From NCBI RefSeq assembly GCF_003219795.1, contig NZ_QJVC01000011.1:1-64000 (forward strand): a stretch of DNA of 64,000 bases, given 5' to 3'. A model generated the notes under the pieces. The model saw only the letters and a program-made list of their open reading frames with translations, was not told the origin of the DNA and did no database searches. A program made the position numbers and the translations under genes. Source of the stretch: Arthrobacter psychrolactophilus. Its GTDB lineage: Bacteria > Actinomycetota > Actinomycetes > Actinomycetales > Micrococcaceae. Numbering within the stretch: the first letter of the stretch is position 1; each line of letters begins with the position of its first letter. Positions 18,886-28,596 of the stretch are shown in pieces.

Positions 18886-19425
18886 TCAGAGCTGGGGCTG
18901 AGTGTTTCCGGCCGGCTCATGACCCATGACGGGGCAGGACTCCAGTGCCTCGCGGTCAAGCTTACGACGGCGCGAAACCTTCAGCAGGTGCACCCCAAGA
19001 GCAGCGGCCGCGACCATAAGAATCACGATCATCAGGGCCAGAGGTGAACCTGCTGCAGCGGCCAGGGCGGCCTCAAAAGCCGCCAGCCCGATGGTGGCAT
19101 AAATGAAAGCCCAGGCGATGGCACCCACCACCGTGGCCGGAATGTAGCGCCGCAATGGCATCCGTCCTAGTCCAGCGGCTAGGTTGACGGCGGTCTGCAC
19201 ACCAATAGTCAAGAAGCTCACGCTGACGGCCGGCGCTCCCCACCGCGCAATGAAGATCTCGGCCCGAGCAAAGGAGGGTGACGTCAGGTATTTCTGGAGT
19301 TTACTTTTGCGCCCACCGGCGGAAATTCCACGCCCGGCCCAATATGTGGCATTGGAGCGCAGCATCACGATGACAAACAAACTCAGAAAAGCCCAAGCGA
19401 ACGGGAGCGAGGTAACGGCATCCAT
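18886..19425 (-). CDS. DedA/VTT-domain membrane protein
   Basis: A 179-residue integral membrane protein with an N-terminal transmembrane helix, a VTT/SNARE-associated core (FIARWGAPAVSVSFLTIG; GLGRMPLRRYIPATVVGAIAW) and two C-terminal membrane segments, ending in a basic tail. DedA-like proteins support membrane homeostasis, some as lipid scramblases or transporters. It is shorter than typical DedA proteins (~200-220 residues). It lies 38 nt upstream of the thioesterase gene. Confidence 0.8.
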   Translation of the reverse strand: MDAVTSLPFAWAFLSLFVIVMLRSNATYWAGRGISAGGRKSKLQKYLTSPSFARAEIFIARWGAPAVSVSFLTIGVQTAVNLAAGLGRMPLRRYIPATVVGAIAWAFIYATIGLAAFEAALAAAAGSPLALMIVILMVAAAALGVHLLKVSRRRKLDREALESCPVMGHEPAGNTQPQL

Positions 19426-19579
19426 TAGGGTCGTGCGACCTCCCGGCTCGAAAATAATTTGACAACTTTTGTTTGCCTTATTTACTTCCTCATACTAACC
19501 AATAAGGTATGGATACCCTAATTTGAGCAAGATCCCCCAGCCACAACCCAAAGGCGACGCATCAGAAATTTATACTGTG

Positions 19580-19597
19580 AGTTAGTTCACGCTAACT
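19580..19597. promoter_or_regulatory. Palindromic operator upstream of the acyl-CoA synthetase gene
   Basis: AGTTAG-N6-CTAACT, a perfect 6-bp inverted repeat, lies 24-41 bp upstream of ATG 19621, directly after a -10-like TATACT (19571-19576). This position suits a repressor, and palindromes of this size are typical of TetR-family regulators of fatty-acid genes. The regulator is not identified. Confidence 0.5.
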
Positions 19598-19620
19598 GTT
19601 GTGCGGGTTAGCATCGAAGC

Positions 19621-21252
19621 ATGACCACTGATGTTCATACTTCCTACGCGTCCGGCACCTCCACGACCCCTCTTCTGGAGAGCACCATCGGCGCCAACTT
19701 CGCGCACACCGCCGCCCAATATCCGGACCATGAGGCGCTCATCGACAAGCCCTCCGGAAGGCGCTGGAACTATTCAGAGCTCAACCACGACGTCGACAAC
19801 TTAGCGCGAGGGCTCCTCGCCGCCGGAATCGCCCAGGGCACGCGCGTGGGCATTTGGGCTCCTAATGTGCCCGAGTGGGTGCTGCTGCAGTTCGCCACGG
19901 CCAAGATCGGCGCCATCTTAGTCAACATCAATCCGTCCTACCGGATTCACGAGCTCAGGTACGCCATGCAGCAATCGGGGATGTCCTTGATCGTGGCCAT
20001 GCCGAACTTCAAGGGCACCGATTATGCCGACATGATCGCTCAGGCCACCCCAGATTGCCCCGAGCTCCAGACGGCGGCCTTCATTGGCACCCCCTCTTGG
20101 GATGCACTCGTGGCGGGTGGCACGAAGCTGCCGGCAGACGCCGTCGAACATGCTCTGGCGCAGTTGCACCCCGAGGACCCCATCAACATCCAATACACCT
20201 CGGGCACCACGGGATATCCCAAGGGCGCCACACTCAGCCATCGCAACATCCTCAACAATGGCTACTTTGTGACCGAAACCATCGGCCTCACCGAGCGGGA
20301 CAAGCTCTGCATTCCCGTGCCGTTCTACCACTGCTTCGGCATGGTCATGGGCACCCTGGGCGCCACAACCCACGGCGCGGCCATCGTCATTCCGGCCGCC
20401 AGCTTCGATCCCGCCGCCACCCTACGCGCCGTCCAGGAGGAGCGCTGCACCGCACTCTACGGCGTACCCACCATGTTCATCGCCGAGCAAAATCTCCCCG
20501 ATTTCGCCAGTTACAACCTCAGCAGCCTGCGCACCGGAATCATGGCCGGCTCGCCCTGCCCCATCGAGGTCATGAAGCGCTGCATGAGCGAGATGCATAT
20601 GGCGGGCGTGTCGATTGCCTATGGCATGACGGAAACCTCGCCCGTGTCGATGCAGACTTTAATGGACGACGACGTGACCCACCGGACCGAAACAGTAGGC
20701 CAGGTGCACCCTCACCTTGAGGTCAAAATCGTGGATCCCGGCACCGGGGACACCGTCCCACGCGGCGAGCCGGGCGAGTTTTGCACGCGCGGCTACTCGG
20801 TCATGCTCGGTTATTGGAATGACCCCGAGAAAACGGCGGCCGCGGTCGACCCCGAGGGCTGGATGCACACGGGCGATCTCGCCGTCATGCTCGAGGACGG
20901 CTACGTCAACATTGTGGGCCGCATCAAGGACATGGTGATTCGCGGCGGCGAGAACCTCTACCCCCGCGAGATCGAGGAGTTCCTGTACCGGCACCCGGAC
21001 ATTGCCGACGTGCAGGTCATCGGCGTGCCCGACGAGCGGTACGGCGAGGAATTATGCGCCTGGTTACTCATGAAACCGGGAGCCACACCCCTAGATGCCG
21101 CCGCCGTGGCCGCCTATTGCGAGGGGCATTTATCCCGCCACAAGGTGCCTCGTTATGTGCTCGTCGTGAACGAATTCCCCATGACCGTCACAGGCAAGGT
21201 GCGCAAGATGGATATGCGAGAACGGACCGTGGAGATCCTGGGACTGGGCTAG
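19621..21252 (+). CDS. AMP-binding acyl-CoA synthetase (fatty-acyl-CoA ligase family)
   Basis: A 543-residue adenylate-forming enzyme. The P-loop is [18 protein letters not shown], the A5 motif [11 protein letters not shown]7/A8 hinge [21 protein letters not shown], and the A10 lysine is in [11 protein letters not shown]. It activates a carboxylic acid with ATP and joins it to CoA; a medium- or long-chain fatty acid is likely. A palindromic operator lies just upstream. There is no fad operon around it; the neighbour downstream is a convergent NUDIX gene. Confidence 0.93.
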   Translation: MTTDVHTSYASGTSTTPLLESTIGANFAHTAAQYPDHEALIDKPSGRRWNYSELNHDVDNLARGLLAAGIAQGTRVGIWAPNVPEWVLLQFATAKIGAILVNINPSYRIHELRYAMQQSGMSLIVAMPNFKGTDYADMIAQATPDCPELQTAAFIGTPSWDALVAGGTKLPADAVEHALAQLHPEDPINIQYTSGTTGYPKGATLSHRNILNNGYFVTETIGLTERDKLCIPVPFYHCFGMVMGTLGATTHGAAIVIPAASFDPAATLRAVQEERCTALYGVPTMFIAEQNLPDFASYNLSSLRTGIMAGSPCPIEVMKRCMSEMHMAGVSIAYGMTETSPVSMQTLMDDDVTHRTETVGQVHPHLEVKIVDPGTGDTVPRGEPGEFCTRGYSVMLGYWNDPEKTAAAVDPEGWMHTGDLAVMLEDGYVNIVGRIKDMVIRGGENLYPREIEEFLYRHPDIADVQVIGVPDERYGEELCAWLLMKPGATPLDAAAVAAYCEGHLSRHKVPRYVLVVNEFPMTVTGKVRKMDMRERTVEILGLG

Positions 21253-21294
21253 GCGTTAGCGGGCCGCATCAATCCCGCGCACCTGTTTCCCCCG

Positions 21295-21315
21295 CCCCCA
21301 CATCTGAGTGGCAGT
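21295..21315 (+). repeat. Intergenic repeat family C, single copy
   Basis: A 21-nt module starting CCCCCACATCTGAGTGGCAG in the gap between the acyl-CoA synthetase and the convergent NUDIX gene. Related copies occur ~30 kb away at 51944-51965 (+) and 52009-52029 (-), 17-18 identical positions of ~21. Confidence 0.65.
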
Positions 21316-21361
21316 TATTACTGAAAATCCCCACTTTCGGGCCCTTTTTCTGCATCAAGTG

Positions 21362-21922
21362 CTACTCAGATCTACGCGGGACCAGACGACGACGGAGCTC
21401 GGGCCACGCGGCCCCGAAGCCCGGGTGCAAGGAAAGCTCGGCAACGGCGGAGAGCGGCACCCACTCAAGGGCGAGGCTCTCCGGATCGCTGATGACCGCT
21501 TCGAAGGATGTGACAGCCTCAACGGCCACGGTGGTGTAGCGCCAATAGCCCACGTCGTAGACGGAGGTGAAGAGCAACTCCACGTTCGCCCGAGGCACTC
21601 CTGCTTCTTCCCATGATTCCCGCAGGGCCCCGTCAACGGCGGATTCCCCCTCATGGAGGGCTCCCCCAGGAAGGCCCCACGTGCCGCCATGGTGAGACCA
21701 GATGGCCCGATGCTGCAGCAGGACTCCGCGTCCGGCGTCGAACACTAAGAGACCGGCCGAGCCAAACTTGCCCCAAAATTTACCGGACGGACCCTCAACC
21801 CAGGCATCGCCTGGATTGCGAGGACCGGCGAAACCTCCGGGCCTGGTCTGGGCGCGCGCGTCGCGGATGAAGGCGGCGGCCGTTGGCGTACCCGGCTGTT
21901 CTTGAGCGTTTGCATCATCCAT
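21362..21922 (-). CDS. NUDIX hydrolase
   Basis: A 186-residue protein with a complete Nudix box, GALHEGESAVDGALRESW followed by EEAGV, which binds the metal ion for cleaving nucleoside diphosphates linked to another moiety. The flanking segments WSHHGGTWGLPGG and LEWVPLSAV are typical. The substrate (such as an oxidised nucleotide) cannot be assigned. I placed the start at ATG 21922 (MDDANAQ); a GTG two codons before it is a close alternative, and the frame extends farther upstream without similarity. Confidence 0.9.
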   Translation of the reverse strand: MDDANAQEQPGTPTAAAFIRDARAQTRPGGFAGPRNPGDAWVEGPSGKFWGKFGSAGLLVFDAGRGVLLQHRAIWSHHGGTWGLPGGALHEGESAVDGALRESWEEAGVPRANVELLFTSVYDVGYWRYTTVAVEAVTSFEAVISDPESLALEWVPLSAVAELSLHPGFGAAWPELRRRLVPRRSE

Positions 21923-21980
21923 GGACTCCACGGTATCAATTGCACGCCCCGAGCCGGCCGAGTACGACGAACGGTGACCC

Positions 21981-22439
21981 CTAAAAGTCGGGCTTGTCCA
22001 GGAAGTTGGGCCGGACGTGCTGATCAGGGTAGACGGCCCGGTGGGCCGCAAGGTCCCGAATGTTCTTCTGTACTGCAACGACCGCGAACAAGCTCATGGC
22101 GAAACCAATGCCATAGAAGCCCTTCTCGGAGAGCAACAGCTCAGCGTTCCAGAGACCGATGGCGAGCAGCAAAAGCGAGGCCAGCAGGGCAAACCAGGCG
22201 ATCCCCAGATAGATGGGGGTCACGGGGATTTCCTCCGACTTATCGCGCACGGCCTTTTGGAGCGAGACGGCGGCAAAGAGTCCAAACAAGAAGACCGTGA
22301 GATAGAAACCCTTTTCATTGAGTTCCATTTTGGCGTTCCAGAGTCCGATGAAATAAACAGCCATACCCAGCCCTAAGGCAATCCAGGATGCCCCGATGAA
22401 GGCTCCCGTAGGCTTTCCCAATTGATTTGTCTCACTCAT
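21981..22439 (-). CDS. YiaA/YiaB family inner membrane protein
   Basis: A 152-residue membrane protein built of two repeats, each with two transmembrane helices and the signature GLWNAxxxLxEKGFY (GLWNAKMELNEKGFY and GLWNAELLLSEKGFY). The function of YiaAB proteins is not established. The start is ATG 22439. The NUDIX gene follows 58 nt downstream in the same direction. Confidence 0.9.
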   Translation of the reverse strand: MSETNQLGKPTGAFIGASWIALGLGMAVYFIGLWNAKMELNEKGFYLTVFLFGLFAAVSLQKAVRDKSEEIPVTPIYLGIAWFALLASLLLLAIGLWNAELLLSEKGFYGIGFAMSLFAVVAVQKNIRDLAAHRAVYPDQHVRPNFLDKPDF

Positions 22440-22825
22440 GATGCGTGTTCCCCTCTTGTTATGACCGCTAGAAACTGCCTTTCTGATACATCAGCATAAG
22501 TGAAGTATCGTCCTTCGCCGTTAATTTGTCCATCATATGGCCAAATTATTCTCGTGCGGCATCCAACAGGCCCTGTCACGGCCTCAACGGCCGCGCGCAA
22601 GCTAGGCATCACCAGGGCTAGGGACACCGTCACGTCTAGGGTCTTCGTACATTCTGGCGACCGTCAGGCTACGAGATTCTTAGTACGCCCGGCAATGGAA
22701 CGGGCCGTCGCATTGTCTCCCCGGACAAGCCCGCAGGGAACGACACCCCTGGCCGCCATGACCTTAACAAAAAATGCGCGCAGCCCAACCGAATCGGTCA
22801 GACTACGCGCATCAAGAACTAGGAG
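22440..22825. other. Gap between YiaAB and nrdF
   Basis: Apart from the nrd terminator at 22768-22811, I see no convincing gene. Short frames (22436-22633 minus; 22500-22829 plus) have no recognisable domain or ribosome-binding site. Confidence 0.6.
22768..22811 (-). terminator. Rho-independent terminator of nrdHIEF
   Basis: On the minus strand a 17-bp stem (22811-22795 with 22791-22775; outer part TGCGCG, several G-U pairs, 3-nt loop) is followed directly by TTTTTT. It begins 15 nt after the nrdF stop. Confidence 0.88.
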
Positions 22826-23920
<1,095 letters not shown>

Positions 23921-26092
23921 CTACAGTGCGCATGAAACGCAACCCTCTACCTCGGTCCCTTCCAGCGCGAGCTGGCGGAGACGGATGTAGTAGATGGTCT
24001 TGATGCCCTTGCGCCATGCGTAGATCTGCGCCTTGTTGATGTCACGCGTGGTGGCGGTGTCCTTGAAGAACAACGTCAGGGACAGGCCCTGGTCCACGTG
24101 CTGCGTGGCAGCGGCGTAGGTGTCGATGATCTTCTCGAAACCGATCTCGTACGCGTCCTTGTAGTACTCGATGTTGTCGTTCGTCAGGAACGGAGCCGGG
24201 TAGTACACGCGGCCCAGCTTGCCTTCCTTACGGATCTCGATCATGGAGGCGATCGGGTGGATCGAGGAGGTCGAGTTGTTGATGTAGCTGATCGAGCCTG
24301 TGGGCGGGACAGCCTGCAGGTTCTGGTTGTAGATACCGTGCTCCATAACGGAGGCCTTCAGCGCGGTCCAGTCTTCCTGGGTAGGAATGTGAACGCCCTC
24401 GAACAATTCGGCAACCTTGGCGGTCTCCGGAACCCAGACGCCGTCGGTGTACTTATCGAAGAAGGTGCCGCTGGCGTAGGTGGACTTCTCGAAGCCGGCG
24501 AAGGTGCTGCCGGTTTCGATGGCCAACAGGTTCGAGGCGCGGATGCAGTGGTAAACAACCGTGTAGAAGTAGATGTTGGTGAAGTCCAGGCCCTCTTCGG
24601 AACCGTAGTGGACGCGCTCACGAGCAAGGTAACCGTGCAGGTTCATCTGGCCCAAGCCGATGGCGTGCGACTGGTCGTTACCCTTGGCAATCGAAGGGAC
24701 GCTGGTGATGTTGGACATGTCGGAAACAGCCGTCAGGGTGCGGATGGCCGTTTCAATCGTGGCACCGAGGTCCGGTGAGTCCATGGCCTTGGCAATGTTC
24801 AGCGAGCCAAGGTTGCAGGAGATGTCCTTACCGGTCTCATCGTAAGAGAGGTCGGCGTTGTACGTGGTGGGCTGTGATACCTGCAGGATCTCGGAGCACA
24901 GGTTGCTCATGATGATCTTGCCGTCGATCGGGTTGGCGCGGTTCACCGTGTCTTCAAACATGATGTACGGATAGCCGGACTCGAACTGGATCTCGGCGAG
25001 GGTCTGGAAGAACTCGCGTGCCTTGATCTTGGTCTTCTTGATGCGGGCGTCGTCCACCATCTCGTAGTACTTCTCGGTGACCGAGATGTCGGAGAACGGC
25101 ATGCCGTAGACCTTTTCGACGTCGTACGGGGAGAACAGGTACATGTCCTCGTCGCGCTTGGCCAGTTCGAAGGTGATGTCAGGAACCACAACACCCAAGG
25201 AGAGGGTCTTGATACGAACCTTCTCATCGGCGTTTTCGCGCTTGGTATCCAGGAAGCGGTTGATGTCGGGGTGGTGAGCGTGCAGGTACACGGCTCCGGC
25301 ACCCTGACGTGCACCGAGCTGGTTAGCGTAGGAGAAGCTGTCCTCGAGAAGCTTCATCACGGGGATGACGCCGGAGGACTGGTTCTCGATCTGCTTGATG
25401 GGCGCGCCCACTTCGCGGATGTTCGTCAACGCAAAGGCCACACCGCCACCGCGCTTGGACAGCTGCAGAGCGGAGTTGATGGAACGGCCAATCGATTCCA
25501 TGTTGTCTTCGATGCGCAGCAGGAAGCAGGAGACGAGCTCGCCGCGCTGTGCCTTGCCGGCATTCAGGAAGGTGGGGGTTGCAGGCTGGAAACGGCCGTC
25601 CATGATTTCATCGACGATGTTCTCGGCCAAGGCCTCGTTGCCACGGGCCAGGTGCAGGGCAACCATGCACACGCGATCTTCGTAGCGTTCCAGGTAACGG
25701 TTGCCGTCGAAGGTCTTCAGCGTGTACGACGTGTAGAACTTGAAGGCACCCAGGAAGGACTCGAAACGGAACTTCTTCTTGTACGCGCGCTGGTAGAGCG
25801 CACGGATGAAGTTCATCGAATACTGATCGAGTGTTTCGCGCTCGTAGTATTCGTTCTTGACCAGGTACTCCAGCTTTTCTTCCAGGTCATGGAAGAACAC
25901 CGTGTTGTTATTCACGTGCTGGAGGAAGTACTGACGGGCGGCGGCGCGGTCAGCGTCAAACTGGATCTCACCCTGAGCGTTGTACAGGTTGAGCATGGCG
26001 TTGAGCTCGTGGTAACCCAAGCCCTCCCACGCCGCTGGCATGTCCTTGGACGCCTTCACAGCGGCGTCCGTTCCTGAGACAATCGTGTCCAA
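23921..26092 (-). CDS. nrdE: Class Ib ribonucleotide reductase, alpha subunit
   Basis: The catalytic subunit reduces ribonucleoside diphosphates. Visible motifs include [39 protein letters not shown] and the C-terminal redox pair EGCVSCAL, which is re-reduced by NrdH. It lacks the long ATP cone of class Ia enzymes. I used TTG 26092 (MDTIVSG, 723 residues), which overlaps the nrdI end by 37 nt and has GGAAG upstream; ATG 26041 ([11 protein letters not shown]) is a plausible alternative, since many NrdE proteins begin there. Confidence 0.96.
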   Translation of the reverse strand: MDTIVSGTDAAVKASKDMPAAWEGLGYHELNAMLNLYNAQGEIQFDADRAAARQYFLQHVNNNTVFFHDLEEKLEYLVKNEYYERETLDQYSMNFIRALYQRAYKKKFRFESFLGAFKFYTSYTLKTFDGNRYLERYEDRVCMVALHLARGNEALAENIVDEIMDGRFQPATPTFLNAGKAQRGELVSCFLLRIEDNMESIGRSINSALQLSKRGGGVAFALTNIREVGAPIKQIENQSSGVIPVMKLLEDSFSYANQLGARQGAGAVYLHAHHPDINRFLDTKRENADEKVRIKTLSLGVVVPDITFELAKRDEDMYLFSPYDVEKVYGMPFSDISVTEKYYEMVDDARIKKTKIKAREFFQTLAEIQFESGYPYIMFEDTVNRANPIDGKIIMSNLCSEILQVSQPTTYNADLSYDETGKDISCNLGSLNIAKAMDSPDLGATIETAIRTLTAVSDMSNITSVPSIAKGNDQSHAIGLGQMNLHGYLARERVHYGSEEGLDFTNIYFYTVVYHCIRASNLLAIETGSTFAGFEKSTYASGTFFDKYTDGVWVPETAKVAELFEGVHIPTQEDWTALKASVMEHGIYNQNLQAVPPTGSISYINNSTSSIHPIASMIEIRKEGKLGRVYYPAPFLTNDNIEYYKDAYEIGFEKIIDTYAAATQHVDQGLSLTLFFKDTATTRDINKAQIYAWRKGIKTIYYIRLRQLALEGTEVEGCVSCAL

Positions 26093-26532
26093 AATTCTTC
26101 CAATCCTTCGCGAACGCGGTCCACATCATCAGATGTGCCCATCAGTTCAAAACGGTATAAATGCTGTACTTTGCACTTCTCGGCGACAATGTCGCCAGCG
26201 AGGCAATAGGTGTCGCCAAAATTTGTATTCCCGGCGCCAATGACGCCGCGGATCAGTTGCCGATTCTCGGCCACATTAAGGAACTTAATGACCTGCTTCG
26301 GTACCGCCCCTAGCCGGTTTTCCCCGCCATAGGTTGGTAGTACCAACACGAAAGGCTCCTGAGCCAGAAGTGTCTCTTCATAGGTATGCAACGGCATCCG
26401 GGCTGTTTCTATGCCCAGTTTCACCATGAATCGGTGAGTGTTATCGGAGGCCGAGGAAAAGTAAATCAATCGGCTGCTGGTATACCGAGAGGCGCCCCGA
26501 GCTACAGCGGATTCTGCTGCTACAGCTGACAT
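26056..26532 (-). CDS. nrdI: Flavodoxin-like NrdI, activator of NrdF
   Basis: A 158-residue flavoprotein with [17 protein letters not shown] (FMN phosphate loop), [19 protein letters not shown] and [16 protein letters not shown]. NrdI supplies the oxidant for assembling the Mn2-tyrosyl radical of NrdF. Its 3' end overlaps nrdE. Upstream, 129 bp with three hairpins separate it from nrdH. Confidence 0.95.
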   Translation of the reverse strand: MSAVAAESAVARGASRYTSSRLIYFSSASDNTHRFMVKLGIETARMPLHTYEETLLAQEPFVLVLPTYGGENRLGAVPKQVIKFLNVAENRQLIRGVIGAGNTNFGDTYCLAGDIVAEKCKVQHLYRFELMGTSDDVDRVREGLEEFWTRLSQERTPL

Positions 26533-26575
26533 GACAATCGCTTTCCAACTACTTTACTTGCTGCTGTGGGGCCAA

Positions 26576-26655
26576 CCATATGACTGGTTAGCCCCACTCG
26601 TGTGCGCCGAAACGCACGTGAAATTGTGGTGAGCCAGGCGGGCCAGCTGGCCCGC
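26576..26655 (-). other. Hairpins between nrdH and nrdI
   Basis: Three inverted repeats lie in the 129-bp spacer: 26576-26587/26596-26607 (12 bp with wobble), 26612-26616/26623-26627 (GTGCG/CGCAC), and the perfect 18-bp palindrome at 26638-26655. They may limit read-through or stabilise the nrdH message. Confidence 0.5.
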
Positions 26656-26661
26656 ATCTCA

Positions 26662-26913
26662 CTAAGCTACGCTTGCTTCGCTTTCGACGGCGGCAGCCAA
26701 CTCGGCGATCTTGTCCGGGCGGAAGCCCGACCAGTGATCGGCGTCGGTGATGACAACCGGTGCCTGCTGGTAACCCAGGCTGAGCACATGCTCTAAAGCG
26801 GCCGGGTCGGCGGAGATATCTACACTCTTGTAGGTGATGCCCTTTTTATCCAAAGCGCGGTAGGTTGCGTTGCACTGAACGCATGCAGGTTTGGTGTAAA
26901 CCGTGACGGTCAT
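26662..26913 (-). CDS. nrdH: Glutaredoxin-like NrdH redoxin
   Basis: An 83-residue thioredoxin-fold protein with the NrdH motif Cys11-Val-Gln-Cys14 (YTKPACVQCNATYRAL) and the tail segment QQAPVVITDADHWSGFRPDKI. It is the electron donor for NrdE. I chose ATG 26913 with AGGGGA upstream; an in-frame extension to 27081 has no similarity and would run over an NrdR box. First gene of nrdHIEF. Confidence 0.95.
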   Translation of the reverse strand: MTVTVYTKPACVQCNATYRALDKKGITYKSVDISADPAALEHVLSLGYQQAPVVITDADHWSGFRPDKIAELAAAVESEASVA

Positions 26914-27059
26914 GATCGAGTTCCCCTCATTTATTACTACGTCTAGCTGCCTTTGTTGGCTAACTCGTTGTCGGTGGGACCAACGGTTCTTGCCACGGTC
27001 TCGCCAGCTTCTGAGCTGTTCAAAGCGGTTCTTTGGGATCCGCTCGAATTCTGTATTAG

Positions 27060-27075
27060 ATACTACATGTAGTGC
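27060..27075 (-). promoter_or_regulatory. NrdR box 1
   Basis: ATACTACATGTAGTGC contains the perfect 12-bp palindrome ACTACATGTAGT and resembles the NrdR consensus acaCwAtATaTwGtgt. It lies ~147 bp upstream of nrdH. The centre is exactly 32 bp from box 2, the paired spacing NrdR needs. Confidence 0.72.
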
Positions 27076-27091
27076 AGGCACTCGATGTTGA

Positions 27092-27107
27092 CCCCTACAT
27101 GATGTAT
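27092..27107 (-). promoter_or_regulatory. NrdR box 2
   Basis: CCCCTACATGATGTAT shares CTACATG with box 1 at an offset of 32 bp (about three helical turns). It is a weaker palindrome than box 1. Together the pair predicts NrdR repression of nrdHIEF. Confidence 0.65.
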
Positions 27108-27134
27108 TACAAGTATGTCATTCTTATGCACCGT

Positions 27135-27208
27135 TCGTCCACAGCCTAGGAGAATTAAAAGCCCGAGAACTCAAGGTTTAATCCCGACTGTCCACAGGGT
27201 GTGGACTA
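27135..27208. promoter_or_regulatory. Cluster of three DnaA-box-like sites upstream of nrdHIEF
   Basis: TCGTCCACA (27135-27143, +), CTGTCCACA (27188-27196, +) and TAGTCCACA (27200-27208, minus) each match TTGTCCACA at 8 of 9 bases. The last two form an inverted pair. DnaA binding is not demonstrated by sequence alone. Confidence 0.4.
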
Positions 27209-27310
27209 TTTCCCCCCACATTTAATGTGTGGCGTGTCGCAGCAACGCGGCGTGTCGAGCCTCGTGTCGACCACTGGGGCAAACACATCATCTAGGGGTC
27301 GGCGCAGGAA

Positions 27311-27868
27311 TCAGCCACACCGCACAATGCGCGCCACAGCCTCCTCGACGGTACTGCGCGGCATGGCACTCAAGGACAGCGCCCGATGTATCGCTAGCCC
27401 CTCGATCAGGGCATCGAGCATGATGGTGGTCTCCGGATCGAAGAAGTGCCCCAGGGCGGCCCTGCTACGCGCCATCCACGCATCCGTGACACGACGAATC
27501 TCCGGGCTACGCGTTGCGAGGGCGTAGAGCTCGTAGGACAGCGCCATGGTGCGCGGGTCACCGAGCAACTCCCCCATGATGAGACGGACGACGGCGGCCC
27601 TCGCCTCCTCCTCGTCCCGCGCCTTCCCCATGGCTACCTCAAAGCCATCGGCCGTGGCGTTGGCCAGCTTCGTGAATGCCTCACCCATGACCTCCTCCAG
27701 CGAGGCAAAGTGATAACTCACTGAACCCAGCGGCACCCCGGCGGCCTCGGCGATCTTCCGGTAAGTGGTTCCGGCCACCCCGTGCTCGGCAATGACCTCC
27801 AGGGTTGACTCGATGATGCGGGAACGCCGCTGTGGATCGTAGCGACGTGTGCGAGGCTGCGGGTCCAT
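27311..27868 (-). CDS. TetR family transcriptional regulator
   Basis: A 185-residue regulator. The N-terminal HTH (IIESTLEVIAEHGVAGTTYR, KIAEAAGVPLGSVSYHFAS, residues ~18-57) is typical of TetR, and the rest is an all-helical ligand domain. It starts 2 nt after the acetyltransferase stop, so the two genes form a translationally coupled operon. A perfect 24-bp palindrome upstream of the operon (28481-28504) is the likely autoregulatory operator. The ligand is unknown. Confidence 0.92.
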   Translation of the reverse strand: MDPQPRTRRYDPQRRSRIIESTLEVIAEHGVAGTTYRKIAEAAGVPLGSVSYHFASLEEVMGEAFTKLANATADGFEVAMGKARDEEEARAAVVRLIMGELLGDPRTMALSYELYALATRSPEIRRVTDAWMARSRAALGHFFDPETTIMLDALIEGLAIHRALSLSAMPRSTVEEAVARIVRCG

Positions 27869-27870
27869 GC

Positions 27871-28452
27871 TCAGAGGTTTTTCGTGATGCGGGCCGGATT
27901 ACCCACGGCCACCACATTGGCCGGCAGGTCCTTCGTGACGACAGATCCGGAACCCACCACAGTGTTCTCGCCAATGCTGACCCCGGGCAGGACGATGACG
28001 CCGCCACCGAGCCAGACGTTATCGCCGATCGTGATGGGCTTGGCCGCCTCCAGCTTGTCCCGGCGTAGCTCAGGCTCGAGCGGATGGGTGGGCGTGAGGA
28101 GCTGCACGCCCGGTCCGATCAGGACGTCGGCGCCGATCGTAATGGGCGCTACATCCAGAGCCGTGAAGTTGTAGTTGATGAAGGTGCGCGGGCCAATCGT
28201 GAGGTAGCTGCCATAGTCGACATACAGCGGTGGGCGGATCTCAACATCCTCCCCCACATCACCTAAGAGCTCCTCGAGGATCGCCTCCGCGGCGTCCCGA
28301 TCCTCCGCCCAGAGTTGCCCGTAGCGATGCGCCAGCATGATGGCTCGCTGAGAGGCGCGCGCCAGCTCCACATCGGTGGCCAGGTAGTTCTCGCCGGCCT
28401 CCATGCGTTCACGCATGGAGCGCGGGTCGTTGCCGAAACTGGGGTGGGTCAT
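27871..28452 (-). CDS. Sugar O-acetyltransferase (maltose/galactoside acetyltransferase family)
   Basis: A 193-residue left-handed beta-helix (hexapeptide) acetyltransferase. The N-terminal helical region (MRERMEAGENYLATDVEL) and ALDVAPITIGADVLIGPGVQ, the catalytic His of TPTHPLEP, and GDNVWLGGGVIVLPGVSIG match the LacA/Maa/NodL family. It transfers acetyl from acetyl-CoA to a sugar. I chose ATG 28452 with GGAAG 5 nt upstream; a TTG four codons earlier overlaps that site. First gene of the operon with the TetR regulator. Confidence 0.93.
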   Translation of the reverse strand: MTHPSFGNDPRSMRERMEAGENYLATDVELARASQRAIMLAHRYGQLWAEDRDAAEAILEELLGDVGEDVEIRPPLYVDYGSYLTIGPRTFINYNFTALDVAPITIGADVLIGPGVQLLTPTHPLEPELRRDKLEAAKPITIGDNVWLGGGVIVLPGVSIGENTVVGSGSVVTKDLPANVVAVGNPARITKNL

Positions 28453-28480
28453 AGTGGCTTCCAATCTTGAGAGAACTCTG

Positions 28481-28504
28481 CGTTATGTACAAATGTACAT
28501 AACG
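28481..28504. promoter_or_regulatory. Perfect 24-bp palindrome, probable TetR operator
   Basis: Arms CGTTATGTACA (28481-28491) and TGTACATAACG (28494-28504) are perfectly complementary around AA. It lies 29 bp upstream of the acetyltransferase start in the divergent gap with the LysR gene, which suits autoregulation by the TetR protein. Confidence 0.8.
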
Positions 28505-28596
28505 TGGCGAGGATCGGCCGATTGAGACCCGATCTGCCACAAGAGCGCTCTATGCTTGCCTAGGAACCAGGTCCGCCCCCAACGAAAGAGCAAGCC

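Larger units (their letters stand above)
26914..27310. other. nrdH leader and control region
   Basis: This ~400-bp gap holds the two NrdR boxes and the DnaA-box-like cluster. No gene is visible; the frames crossing it lack known domains. Confidence 0.6.

Noticed and set aside
22436-22633. 65-codon frame in the YiaAB-nrdF gap
   Set aside because: No domain, no ribosome-binding site, and codon use does not look coding.
26662-27081. Longer nrdH starting at 27081
   Set aside because: The extra 56 residues lack similarity, NrdH is ~80 residues, and the extension would cover an NrdR box.
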